Shown: positions 8,234 to 14,905 of the stretch, piece after piece | Layout of the letters: the number at the start of each line of letters is the position of its first letter | How positions within the stretch are numbered: position 1 is the first letter of the stretch | NCBI GenBank assembly: GCA_030603465.1 | Contig: JAUVXT010000026.1 | Span: 1-16,217, forward strand | DNA: 16,217 nt | From: Deltaproteobacteria bacterium | GTDB lineage: Bacteria; Desulfobacterota; Syntrophia; Syntrophales; UBA2210 | Direction: 5' to 3' | Position numbers and translations under genes: made by a program | Notes under the pieces: model-generated | Database searches by the model: none | Told to the model about the DNA's origin: nothing | What the model saw: only the letters and a program-made list of their open reading frames with translations

Positions 8234-8249
8234 TGTGACATATTTCACA
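8234..8249. promoter_or_regulatory. CRP/FNR-family operator-like site
   Basis: TGTGA-CATATT-TCACA matches the TGTGA-N6-TCACA consensus of CRP-type regulators exactly. A second, smaller palindrome (ATTCAC-T-GTGAAT, 8251-8263) follows directly. No gene start lies within 400 nt downstream on the plus strand, so the target, if any, is unclear. Confidence 0.4.
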
Positions 8250-8476
8250 CATTCACTGTGAATCATGTCATTGTTTGATGCAACGGGTTCCGTGAAAAAG
8301 CCGCACAGAAAGATCCTTCATCTTTTTCTCCCCTTCTCCCAGAATTCTCGGCGAAGAAGAATTTGAACAACAGATCCTCAAGATCTGAACATATCAGCAG
8401 CTATAAAAATACAAGAAAAATAGGCGCTGTTGCCCCTATTAACGCTATTAACTCGGAGATTTTCAAAATGAACTGC

Positions 8477-8494
8477 CCCGCAGCAAGCTGCGGG
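8477..8494. repeat. REP-like hairpin (CCCGCAGC/GCTGCGGG)
   Basis: Two 8-nt arms separated by AA, flanked by A/T-rich sequence, lie in an intergenic stretch. The shape and composition recall dispersed REP-type palindromes with a GCAGC-AA-GCTGC core. Only one copy is in this window, so its repetitive nature is inference from memory of similar elements. Confidence 0.4.
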
Positions 8495-8579
8495 AAATTA
8501 GACCCGAAAAGAGATTAAATACGTGAAATTCATAAAATAATTCCACCATGGGAGTTTAGAAAAAAAGTAAAGAAAATCC

Positions 8580-8606
8580 TTGACACAGCCGATTTAAGTA
8601 TATAAC
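8580..8606 (+). promoter_or_regulatory. Candidate promoter of the HicB/HicA-like pair
   Basis: A perfect -35 box TTGACA (8580-8585) and TATAAC (8601-8606, 5 of 6) are separated by 15 nt, slightly short. A second perfect -10, TATAAT, lies at 8639-8644, closer to the start codon at 8690, but lacks a good -35. Confidence 0.45.
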
Positions 8607-8689
8607 TTTCACAGAACTACCAGGATAATTAATACCTTTATAATAAATCACATGATTCCTTATGGAGTGAGAAAAGGGGGGCGGGAATT

Positions 8690-9031
8690 ATGTTACGATC
8701 AATTCAAGATAAATTAATTTTAAGGTGTTACGGCTACCGAAGAAACGGAAGTAACTGGGTTGGTGTCTGTCTGGAACTAAACCTTGCTGTTGAGGCGGGA
8801 TCTATCAACGAACTTAAGGCAAAGATGAACGAAGTAATTGAATCCTATATTGCTACCGTACTCGATACCGAAGACAAGGATTCTATTCCCAGGCTTCTCT
8901 CAAGACGTGCTCCAATACAGGATTGGCTCATCTACTATTTTATTAGGCTTGTTTGTGTTGTAAAGCAAATTCGCGGTAAAATTATCACCTTTAAAGAAAT
9001 TCTTCCATTTCATTTAGCTCATAATTGTTGA
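8690..9031 (+). CDS. HicB-like antitoxin
   Basis: A 113-residue protein. Residues about 9-56 (LILRCYGYRRNGSNWVGVCL, then LNLAVEAGSINELKAKMNEV) have the strand-strand-helix pattern of HicB-type partial RNase H folds, where the Gly/Leu-rich strand precedes an alpha helix with regularly spaced Ala/Leu. The C-terminus is hydrophobic and lacks a clear helix-turn-helix or ribbon-helix-helix, so DNA binding is not evident. A G-rich ribosome binding site (AAGGGGGGCGGG) precedes the ATG. The stop shares a base with the HicA-like start (TGATG). The pairing is the main support. It would neutralise the toxin by direct binding; gene order is antitoxin first, the reverse of classical hicAB. Confidence 0.65.
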   Translation: MLRSIQDKLILRCYGYRRNGSNWVGVCLELNLAVEAGSINELKAKMNEVIESYIATVLDTEDKDSIPRLLSRRAPIQDWLIYYFIRLVCVVKQIRGKIITFKEILPFHLAHNC

Positions 9032-9273
9032 TGGGAAAAACTTATCCTCTGCTTGACCGCGAACAAGTAGAGGATGTTCTCAAAGAACTGGAGTTTAAAC
9101 CAAAAAAACAAAAAGCCTCTCATACCCAATGGGAAGGTTACACTAATGGTCAACGCCGAATTGTCACTGTAGCTCATCTGAAAAGTAAAACAGAAAAATA
9201 CGGGCATACACTTCTCAAAAGTATGATTGACCAGTCCGGCCTTACTAAAAAGGAATTCTACTCTTATCTGTGA
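9031..9273 (+). CDS. hicA: HicA-like mRNA interferase toxin
   Basis: An 80-residue protein with the HicA (YcfA) layout, a small double-stranded-RNA-binding-like fold. It has an N-terminal helix (EQVEDVLKELEF), then the ASHTQW segment with the putative catalytic His31, the beta strands RRIVTVAHL, a Lys-rich turn, and the C-terminal GHTLLKSMIDQSGLTKKEF that matches the common ending of a helix then a Gly-Leu-Thr-Lys-type turn. HicA toxins cleave mRNA on the ribosome or free RNA. I start at ATG 9031-9033, whose A is the last base of the HicB-like TGA stop; two upstream TTG codons are possible but would lengthen the overlap. Confidence 0.72.
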   Translation: MGKTYPLLDREQVEDVLKELEFKPKKQKASHTQWEGYTNGQRRIVTVAHLKSKTEKYGHTLLKSMIDQSGLTKKEFYSYL

Positions 9274-9288
9274 TCTCCTCGCGTGTCC

Positions 9289-9423
9289 CTATAAAAAAAG
9301 CCCACATTCAGCCGAGAAAGCCGTTTTCACCGGATACATTGCTGGGGTCGTCGCGATACTGGTGGAATCAACATCATCGCGATGCCCGAAGAATGTTCCT
9401 CCCCATGTCCAGAGTGCTTCCAT
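9289..9423 (-). pseudogene. 44-codon ORF, possible truncated or frameshifted remnant
   Basis: This minus-strand ORF opens with ATG 9423-9421 preceded by CTGGAG about 9 nt upstream, and begins MEALWTWGGTFFGHRDD before a less structured tail. The LWTWGG..FG.R start recalls the first repeat of small proteins annotated as 4-fold beta flower, which are longer (inference from memory). An overlapping frame reads YRDDPSNVSGENGFLG and then stops at 9310-9308, in a different phase, as might follow a frameshift. It lies 29 nt after the GIY-YIG stop on the same strand and 15 nt from the convergent HicA-like stop. It may be a remnant, a real short protein or chance. Confidence 0.3.
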
Positions 9424-9452
9424 TTTCTTTCTCCAGTGATATGTTTCCGTAC

Positions 9453-9788
9453 CTATCCATTGCACGGTGGGTTGTAATTATCAATCAAATCGCGCTCTAT
9501 ATTAAGTCGAATTTTTTCATTTTGCTCACCATGAATGCAGATACAATTAGCATTATTCTGATCAAAACAGTCTTGTTTATGGTGGTCATCAAATCGTGTC
9601 GATAAATCTTCAGTTTCCCCCACATAAATTCTTTCATGAGAGTAGCTACCATCATCATTTTGATCGCGATTGGTAATGAAATAAACAGCGCCATAGTTTT
9701 CTTTGAAAATTGTTCCAAATGCATAGGAATTAAATTCATACGTCGATCCAGAAGCACCAGTAAAAGTGACAGTTCCAAGTTTTACCAT
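9453..9788 (-). CDS. Short stand-alone GIY-YIG nuclease-family protein
   Basis: A 111-residue protein. After a beta-rich N-terminus (about 1-30) comes a GIY-YIG core: GAVYFI (33-38) in place of GIY, IYVGET (54-59) as the YIG strand, LSTRF with the conserved Arg65, His69, the metal-binding Glu98 in NIERDLI, and Asn110 in YNPPCN. All key residues are present, so it could be an active nuclease, though many stand-alone family members have no known substrate. ATG 9788 has an excellent AGGAGG site 5 nt upstream. It lies after herA on the same strand, separated by 105 nt, and could be co-transcribed or independent. A partner role in the defence operon is only a suggestion. Confidence 0.75.
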   Translation of the reverse strand: MVKLGTVTFTGASGSTYEFNSYAFGTIFKENYGAVYFITNRDQNDDGSYSHERIYVGETEDLSTRFDDHHKQDCFDQNNANCICIHGEQNEKIRLNIERDLIDNYNPPCNG

Positions 9789-9805
9789 TTTGACCTCCTA
9801 TTTAT

Positions 9806-9882
9806 GCCGAACGACAAGGATGAGCAGCGCCCTCGCAGGAACGAAGCGACGAGAAGACATCTGTTCCATCCGTATGTTGGGA
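9806..9882 (-). repeat. Imperfect palindrome resembling an integron attC site
   Basis: Outer boxes GCCGAAC (9806-9812) and GTTGGGA (9876-9882) flank inner arms GGATGAGCAG (9818-9827) and CTGTTCCATCC (9861-9871), which pair with one extra G in the second arm; a small CTCGC/GCGACGAG hairpin lies at the centre. Read on the minus strand, this follows the R''-L''-L'-R' layout of attC, with the extra base in L''. Each outer box differs by one base from the RYYYAAC/GTTRRRY consensus, so the call is tentative. Confidence 0.3.
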
Positions 9883-9893
9883 CGATGCAAGCA

Positions 9894-11621
9894 CTATTTT
9901 TCCCATTCCTGTATGATGGGTTTGAAATCGACATTGTGCCATTTTCGTTTCCATTCCTGTAAGTATTTTACATCAGCAGAAGAAGGTTCCGGGTATGTTC
10001 TATCTATGGATACAAGTGATGGCATTACAACTGCGTCGCCAATTAGGATGGCCTGGCCAGATTCAAGTGCAGGTAACACTTCAGTCAGTGGGCCAAGAGT
10101 GTCCGGAAGTAATCGTTTTACGTAGTTCTGATCATCTGGATTAGTCAGTCTCATTGCTATGAAGTTATTGCATTGGGAAAAAATGGTTTCTGATATCTCT
10201 GAAGGTCTCTGGGTTACCAAGGCGAGGGTCACACCATATTTCCGACCCTCCTTAGCGATCCTTTCAATAGCAAAACGTGATGCACCATACCTTGCCCCTT
10301 GTAACTTTGGTACATATTTATGGGCTTCTTCGTAAACCAGCAAGAGAGGGGTCTTGGGTGAGCCATCAGTCTCTTTTCGTTTATAGTAGTATCCGTATTC
10401 AAACAATATGCGTGACATCAACGATACAGATATGCTTAGGACTTCAAATGGTATTCCACTTAGATCAACAACTGTGATGTTGGCTTCAGTCCCCTTGCGA
10501 TAACCCAGGATTTGTCGAATTGTATCTTCGAAGCTGAGTTTCTCTGCATTTGTACCCAACAAAAAATCAAGCCGTTCATCATCCACTTTCCAGCGGATTC
10601 TAGATATGAACTTCTCCAGAGTACCGTCATTGTAAGTACCTTTACTAATATTTTGTGCTTTTGGCTCTTCGAACTCGTGTTCCTTAGTAAAATAATAGTC
10701 AAATCTTTTTTCATCATATTGAAACTCTTGTGGATCACCTTTAATCGCAAATACAGATGGTCTCTTATATTCTCGCGTTTCTTTACTTAGGTTAATAATG
10801 CAGTTGAGTACCTCGCTTAATGAGAAAACCACGGGTGAGTCAAACAGCACTTTTGGATTTTTACTGTGAAGCTGTTTGTTTCGCGTGACGATCCTCCTTA
10901 GCAGATTGGATTGATTATAGGCCTGGTGCTCTCCAGATTCCACTAGTAGCTCTTCCAGTTCCTCGCCGTTCATCAGCCAGTAAGGCAAGAGCAGGTTGCT
11001 TATGTCGAGGTGATTTGCTTCAGGAAAAGCTTCGCGATATTCACCATGAAGATCGAATATTATAATGTGCGAGTTGTTCAATCCATCGAAACCATGTTCT
11101 TTAGCTTCGATAGCTTTGCGAAGGACTGTTGCCAGAGAGCATGACTTACCACATCCTGTTGCTCCAATGACTGCAATATGTTTATTGAAGAAACGGTCAC
11201 CATCAAGCGGAACCCGAATAGTGATATCCTGCACAAGGAAGGAAAAGTCGAAATATTTTGCTGCCTCAATTCTTGCGTATATAAGCTGAATGTCTTTATG
11301 AGAAGCTGGCGAGACTCCGACTGGAGGTATAGCGATATTGTTGCCACCTCGTGAAAATTTACCTTCTGCGTCCAGAAAACCGATCGGTGTACACTCAATC
11401 ACGTATTTCCGTTCTTTGTCTTCTTCAGTCTTCTGGATACTATAGCTCTGTATTACGGCGATGATTGCGCAGTCTTCTGAATCAGAAATTCTCAGATATG
11501 CACCTACTGACAGCTTCTCTCCTGCCACTTTGAAGCTCTCGATGTCAGTTACTTCTATATTGACCTTGTTTGGGTATACACCCGTCACAACAGCATTGAT
11601 AGGATCTTTTTGATTATTCAT
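9894..11621 (-). CDS. HerA-type hexameric ATPase/translocase of a DUF4297-HerA defence pair
   Basis: A 575-residue HerA/FtsK-superfamily ATPase. A beta-rich N-terminal HAS-barrel-like region (about 5-100) is followed by Walker A GATGCGKS (153-160), IIIFDLHGEY (186-195), a Walker B-type LLLVYEEAHKY (426-436), the arginine-finger-like RIAKEGRKYG (454-463) and the TQRPSE motif (470-475). HerA ATPases form hexameric rings that move DNA and work with a partner nuclease. The ATG (11621) lies 10 nt after the stop of the upstream nuclease gene, with GAGGAGAAAA spanning the junction, so the two are translationally coupled. In DUF4297-HerA antiphage systems the ATPase and nuclease form one complex; that role here is inferred from the pairing. 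Confidence 0.88.
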   Translation of the reverse strand: MNNQKDPINAVVTGVYPNKVNIEVTDIESFKVAGEKLSVGAYLRISDSEDCAIIAVIQSYSIQKTEEDKERKYVIECTPIGFLDAEGKFSRGGNNIAIPPVGVSPASHKDIQLIYARIEAAKYFDFSFLVQDITIRVPLDGDRFFNKHIAVIGATGCGKSCSLATVLRKAIEAKEHGFDGLNNSHIIIFDLHGEYREAFPEANHLDISNLLLPYWLMNGEELEELLVESGEHQAYNQSNLLRRIVTRNKQLHSKNPKVLFDSPVVFSLSEVLNCIINLSKETREYKRPSVFAIKGDPQEFQYDEKRFDYYFTKEHEFEEPKAQNISKGTYNDGTLEKFISRIRWKVDDERLDFLLGTNAEKLSFEDTIRQILGYRKGTEANITVVDLSGIPFEVLSISVSLMSRILFEYGYYYKRKETDGSPKTPLLLVYEEAHKYVPKLQGARYGASRFAIERIAKEGRKYGVTLALVTQRPSEISETIFSQCNNFIAMRLTNPDDQNYVKRLLPDTLGPLTEVLPALESGQAILIGDAVVMPSLVSIDRTYPEPSSADVKYLQEWKRKWHNVDFKPIIQEWEK

Positions 11622-11631
11622 GGTTTTCTCC

Positions 11632-12783
11632 TCAGGCTATGATTCGTAACACTTCTTCCGTCCTGCGTAGCTGCAAGCGTATATGTCGACCAGTGGTTGT
11701 GAGGTCGACGGGTGAACTTACAAAGAATTGATATATTTCCTGCAAATTGATCGATTTGACAAAGCGACTCAATTCACTTTCTGGAAATATCTTCAGACTG
11801 TATGCAGGATTTTTCAGGTTTTTCGCTACAAGATCCTCCAAGCGGAAGCGGTCACCATTAAAATAGGTTCCATCGAAAAAACGTACACCCTTATCAAATA
11901 GGTCTCGCTTTGCCTGCTGAATGACGTTTGTTTCTGCATTGCGGATAGCAAGAAATGGCTGGGGCGATTTATCTTTTCGGAAGTATTTTCGGGCGAGTCG
12001 AGACGCGATTTCAACCATGTCCACCCTGCTGAATGTTGGATCGCAATCAATTAGGAACAGTCTCTCAAAGTTCTCGATATTTGGAGCGGAAAACGTAAAG
12101 TACCTTCTTTTAATCAGCTTTGTATATTTCTCAGTCGTAAGGTATTTCGAATAGGAAGATTGAAAGATGGTAACTTCAGCATCTTCAAGGAAATTTCCAA
12201 GCTCTTGGAAATGTATACGTCTTTGAGGCTGTGGTTTAACGCTCCGGTCCAACAACTTCGACCTAAAAATAGCATGGTATAAGACCGCTTCCTCATCGGC
12301 TCTGAGACTGAATGAATTTCTTATAAGTTTTATAGTTTTTTCAAATTGCTTTTGGTAATCTTCCGAAAAACGTATAACGAAACTGCGTATGAATTGAATG
12401 CGAAGAGACTGTTTGTACTGGTTTCTTACTGGAGTACTGAGAATAGAATCAAGTTCGTCGAGTGTTAAATGCCACTCTCTGGGCTCAGTATTGGTGAAAT
12501 AACAATAGAGGCACAGCTTTTTTGTTGGGTCTTGCATGAATAATTCAAGGAGACCTTCTACCGGCTTACGGATTTTATGTGCCGCGTATTTTTGTGTCTC
12601 TTTGTGCTTGACCTGCAGTACATAGTTATCGTAATCGATATCCTGCAAATTCTCGAATGCTATTTCTGCTTCGGGATTGCTAATTACCTCAATAAGTGTC
12701 TTATCGAATTGGTAAAGAAAACCCTTTATGGCGTAGTATCCACCTTCGTTACCAACAATTGTACTAGTTTTAGCTGCTGACAA
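11632..12783 (-). CDS. DUF4297/Cap4-like PD-(D/E)XK nuclease of a HerA defence pair
   Basis: A 383-residue protein from the chosen start. The N-terminal domain has the DUF4297/Cap4 pattern: GFLYQ (21-25), then an acidic stretch with Glu44, Asp48 and Asp50 (FENLQDID), then LQVKHKE with the QxK at 57-59. This is a metal-dependent PD-(D/E)XK core with a Gln variant. The remaining 300 residues, including a Lys/Arg-rich region and ERLFLIDCDPTFSR, match no fold I recognise. I prefer TTG 12783-12781, with AGAGGGGG 5 nt upstream, because the domain begins soon after. A GTG at 12867 would add 28 residues unlike the domain, lacks a clear ribosome binding site, and runs through an operator-like repeat. 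It heads the operon with herA. The likely role is abortive cleavage of DNA during phage infection (inference from family). Confidence 0.8.
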   Translation of the reverse strand: MSAAKTSTIVGNEGGYYAIKGFLYQFDKTLIEVISNPEAEIAFENLQDIDYDNYVLQVKHKETQKYAAHKIRKPVEGLLELFMQDPTKKLCLYCYFTNTEPREWHLTLDELDSILSTPVRNQYKQSLRIQFIRSFVIRFSEDYQKQFEKTIKLIRNSFSLRADEEAVLYHAIFRSKLLDRSVKPQPQRRIHFQELGNFLEDAEVTIFQSSYSKYLTTEKYTKLIKRRYFTFSAPNIENFERLFLIDCDPTFSRVDMVEIASRLARKYFRKDKSPQPFLAIRNAETNVIQQAKRDLFDKGVRFFDGTYFNGDRFRLEDLVAKNLKNPAYSLKIFPESELSRFVKSINLQEIYQFFVSSPVDLTTTGRHIRLQLRRTEEVLRIIA

Positions 12784-12839
12784 GGTTTCCCCCTCTAATT
12801 CGTCCCAAACATATATACTTTCTGTATAAAAACCCAAAC

Positions 12840-12856
12840 ACCGCAAATTTTGCGGT
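12840..12856. promoter_or_regulatory. Perfect 17-nt inverted repeat upstream of the defence operon
   Basis: ACCGCAAA-T-TTTGCGGT has two exact 8-nt arms around one base, 57 nt before the preferred TTG start of the nuclease gene. TATACA and TATATA boxes lie between it and that start on the minus strand, but I find no good -35. Its position suits an operator. Confidence 0.45.
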
Positions 12857-12867
12857 ATATATAACAC

Positions 12868-13182
12868 CCCGTGAAAACACTTTAAATATAGAATAGTAAG
12901 TAACTGTAATAGAGAGATTGATAAAGCGTGTGTTCACTATGGGGAGTTGTGATGTTCTGTCTGAAACCCTGAGAGGCTGTCTGATTCAGAAAATGAAATA
13001 CCCCGTCACTGTGTGTAAAACGGGGCATGTTTTATAGTCAGTCCATAAATCCCTCTTCTTTTACGGTTATTGGGATTAAGGCTCCGGATTGTGATCCCTG
13101 GTTATTATTTACATAACATACTAACTTTCACCCTGATAATACGCATATTACATTAAAAGTCAAGGATTTAATTGGAAATAGA
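12868..13182. other. 315-base gap between the defence operon and the tRNA genes
   Basis: No gene is seen on either strand. The stretch is A/T-rich and contains one likely hairpin (13001-13025) and a short GGAT/ATCC hairpin near 13083. I find no copy of the tRNA-Arg 3' end and no recombinase gene here. Confidence 0.55.
13001..13025 (-). terminator. Possible terminator of the serS-tRNA unit
   Basis: A 6-bp GC-rich stem (CCCCGT 13001-13006 with ACGGGG 13020-13025) encloses a 13-nt loop. On the minus strand it is followed by TATTTCATTTTC and on the plus strand by CATGTTTTAT, so T-runs are interrupted on both sides. It is 158 nt after the tRNA-Arg 3' end and could terminate that unit, or act in both directions. 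Confidence 0.45.
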
Positions 13183-13259
13183 TGGTACGCCCAGAAGGAT
13201 TCGAACCTTCGGCCTTCGGATTCGTAGTCCGACGCTCTATCCAGCTGAGCTATGGGCGC
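13183..13259 (-). tRNA. tRNA-Arg (anticodon ACG)
   Basis: A 77-nt cloverleaf with encoded CCA. The acceptor stem pairs GCGCCCA with TGGGCGT (a G-U at the end), with D-arm AGCTCAGCTGG, anticodon loop CTACGAA giving ACG (read as ICG after deamination), and T-arm GGTTCGAATCC. It is the last gene of the serS-tRNA run, and its 3' end faces the accessory block. Confidence 0.95.
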
Positions 13260-13268
13260 GTATTAATA

Positions 13269-13362
<94 letters not shown>

Positions 13363-13386
13363 GCATCTTTTTTATTATCGATATTA

Positions 13387-13472
13387 TGGCGGAGGGAGCA
13401 GGATTCGAACCCGCGAACCTTTCGGTTAACGGTTTTCAAGACCGCCGCCTTCGACCTCTCGGCCATCCCTCC
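13387..13472 (-). tRNA. tRNA-Ser (anticodon TGA)
   Basis: An 86-nt class II tRNA with a variable-arm hairpin (AACCGAAAGGTT), acceptor GGAGGGA with TCCCTCC, discriminator G and encoded CCA. The anticodon loop CTTGAAA gives TGA, reading UCA-type codons. It is 43 nt after the serS stop on the same strand. Confidence 0.95.
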
Positions 13473-13515
13473 GGCAATATAGATATATCAATTTCAAATA
13501 AATCAACCTTGAATA

Positions 13516-14796
13516 CTACACAGCCGGTGTAATTCTGTCAACACCATTCATATATGGAATCAGGGCCTCGGGAATAATTACGCTCCCGTCTTCCTGCTGA
13601 TAATTTTCCAGGATCGCCACAACAGTGCGCCCCACGGCGAGCCCCGATCCGTTCAGTGTATGAACAAATTCCACCTTGCCACTTTCTTCTCTACGGAACC
13701 GTATCTCCGCGCGGCGGGCCTGGAAATCCTCAAAATTACTGCATGATGAAATTTCCCTGTAGGCATCCTGTCCCGGCATCCAGACCTCGATGTCATAGGT
13801 CTTTGCCGCAGAAAAACCGAGATCACCGGTACAGAGATCGACGGTCCGGAAATGGATATTCAGTCTCTCCAAGACTTCCTCCGCGTTTGCCGTCAGCTTT
13901 TCCAGCTCATCGTAGGATGTGTCCGGTCTTGAAAACTTCACCATTTCCACCTTGTTGAACTGGTGCTGCCGTATCAGTCCGCGTGTGTCTTTTCCGTAAG
14001 AACCGGCCTCGGCCCTGAAACAGGGTGTATAGGCGACATAATATACAGGCAGGTCCTTTTCATCCAGTATTTCTCCCCGGTGTATATTGGTCACCGGCAC
14101 TTCCGCCGTCGGTATGAGGTAATAATCGGTACCCTCTATCTTGAAGAGATCTTCCTCAAACTTGGGGAGCTGCCCCGTTCCCCTCATGCTGTCGCTGTTG
14201 ACCATAAAGGGTGGCAGTACCTCTGTGTACCCGTGTTCCACAGCATGGAGGTCAACCATGAAATTTATGAGCGCCCGTTCCAGTCTCGCCCCGAGCCCCC
14301 GGTACAGTGTAAAGCGGGCGCCGGCAATCTTCGCTCCTTCAGCGAAATCGAGCACCTTTAAAAACTCCCCCGTTTCCCAGTGGGGTTTGGGCTCGAATGT
14401 AAAGACCGGTTTTTCGCCCCACTCTCTCACAACGGGATTATCGGCGGAATCCGTCCCGGAGACGACCGATTCATGAGGGACATTGGGAATGGTCATCAGG
14501 AATTCATCAAAGAGCGCCTCCGTCTCTTTCAGTGATTCGTCCAGTTCCTTTATGCGCGCGGAGACAGCCCCCATTTTAGAGATGAGATCGGAGGCGTCTT
14601 CCTTTTGCTTTTTCCTCTGGCCGACTTCTTTTGAAACGGTATTCCTCTCACCCCTCAGCGTCTCGACCTCTTTCAGTATATCTCTTCTTTCCTGATCCAG
14701 TCGGGAAAACCGGCCAAGGTCAATATCCTGACCACGCTCGGCCAGCTTTTTCTGCACAAAATCAATATTTTCTCTGACAAATCGTATATCAAGCAT
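13516..14796 (-). CDS. serS: Seryl-tRNA synthetase
   Basis: A 426-residue class II synthetase that charges tRNA-Ser with serine in the cytoplasm. It has an N-terminal coiled-coil arm (about 30-100, Lys/Glu-rich) that contacts the long variable arm of tRNA-Ser, then the catalytic core with IPTAEVP (228-234), motif 2 FRAEAGSYGKDTRGL (260-274) and motif 3 NGSGLAVGRTVVAILENYQ (near 381-399). The length is normal. ATG 14796 has an AAAGGAACG site upstream. It is followed by two tRNA-Ser genes and a tRNA-Arg on the same strand and preceded by a helicase gene 109 nt away, with no clear terminator between. Confidence in identity is very high; operon membership is inferred. Confidence 0.98.
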   Translation of the reverse strand: MLDIRFVRENIDFVQKKLAERGQDIDLGRFSRLDQERRDILKEVETLRGERNTVSKEVGQRKKQKEDASDLISKMGAVSARIKELDESLKETEALFDEFLMTIPNVPHESVVSGTDSADNPVVREWGEKPVFTFEPKPHWETGEFLKVLDFAEGAKIAGARFTLYRGLGARLERALINFMVDLHAVEHGYTEVLPPFMVNSDSMRGTGQLPKFEEDLFKIEGTDYYLIPTAEVPVTNIHRGEILDEKDLPVYYVAYTPCFRAEAGSYGKDTRGLIRQHQFNKVEMVKFSRPDTSYDELEKLTANAEEVLERLNIHFRTVDLCTGDLGFSAAKTYDIEVWMPGQDAYREISSCSNFEDFQARRAEIRFRREESGKVEFVHTLNGSGLAVGRTVVAILENYQQEDGSVIIPEALIPYMNGVDRITPAV

Positions 14797-14905
14797 TTCT
14801 ATTCGTTCCTTTTAAAGGCATGGTATTGACAATTTTTCCCTTACATTTAACTTCTCAGAGGTCACATTCCCTATCATTTTGATCCCTTTAAGTCAATATA
14901 TAAAA

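Larger units (their letters stand above)
8124..8689. other. 566-base gene-free stretch
   Basis: No convincing gene is seen on either strand. It holds a perfect 24-nt palindrome (8200-8223), a CRP/FNR-like site (8234-8249), a small palindrome ATTCACTGTGAAT (8251-8263), a 6-bp hairpin (8371-8387), a tandem CTATTAAC repeat (about 8436-8453), a REP-like hairpin (8477-8494) and promoter candidates for the toxin-antitoxin pair (8580-8644). A 16-codon frame across the REP-like hairpin looks accidental. Confidence 0.6.

Noticed and set aside
8470..8520. 16-codon ORF across the REP-like hairpin
   Set aside because: It lacks a ribosome binding site and its codons merely read through the palindrome.
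9227..9605. Plus-strand open frames of 70-111 codons after the HicA-like gene
   Set aside because: They lie opposite the GIY-YIG gene or lack a ribosome binding site and known domains; the minus-strand gene has the conserved motifs.
13183..13210. Possible attL/attR duplication of the tRNA-Arg 3' end in the accessory block
   Set aside because: I looked for a second copy of the tRNA 3' end in 8124-12900 and saw none, and there is no integrase gene.
14820..14860. TTGACA and TAACTT boxes on the plus strand upstream of serS
   Set aside because: They point away from serS, towards the 3' end of the HrpA-type gene, and no plus-strand gene follows.
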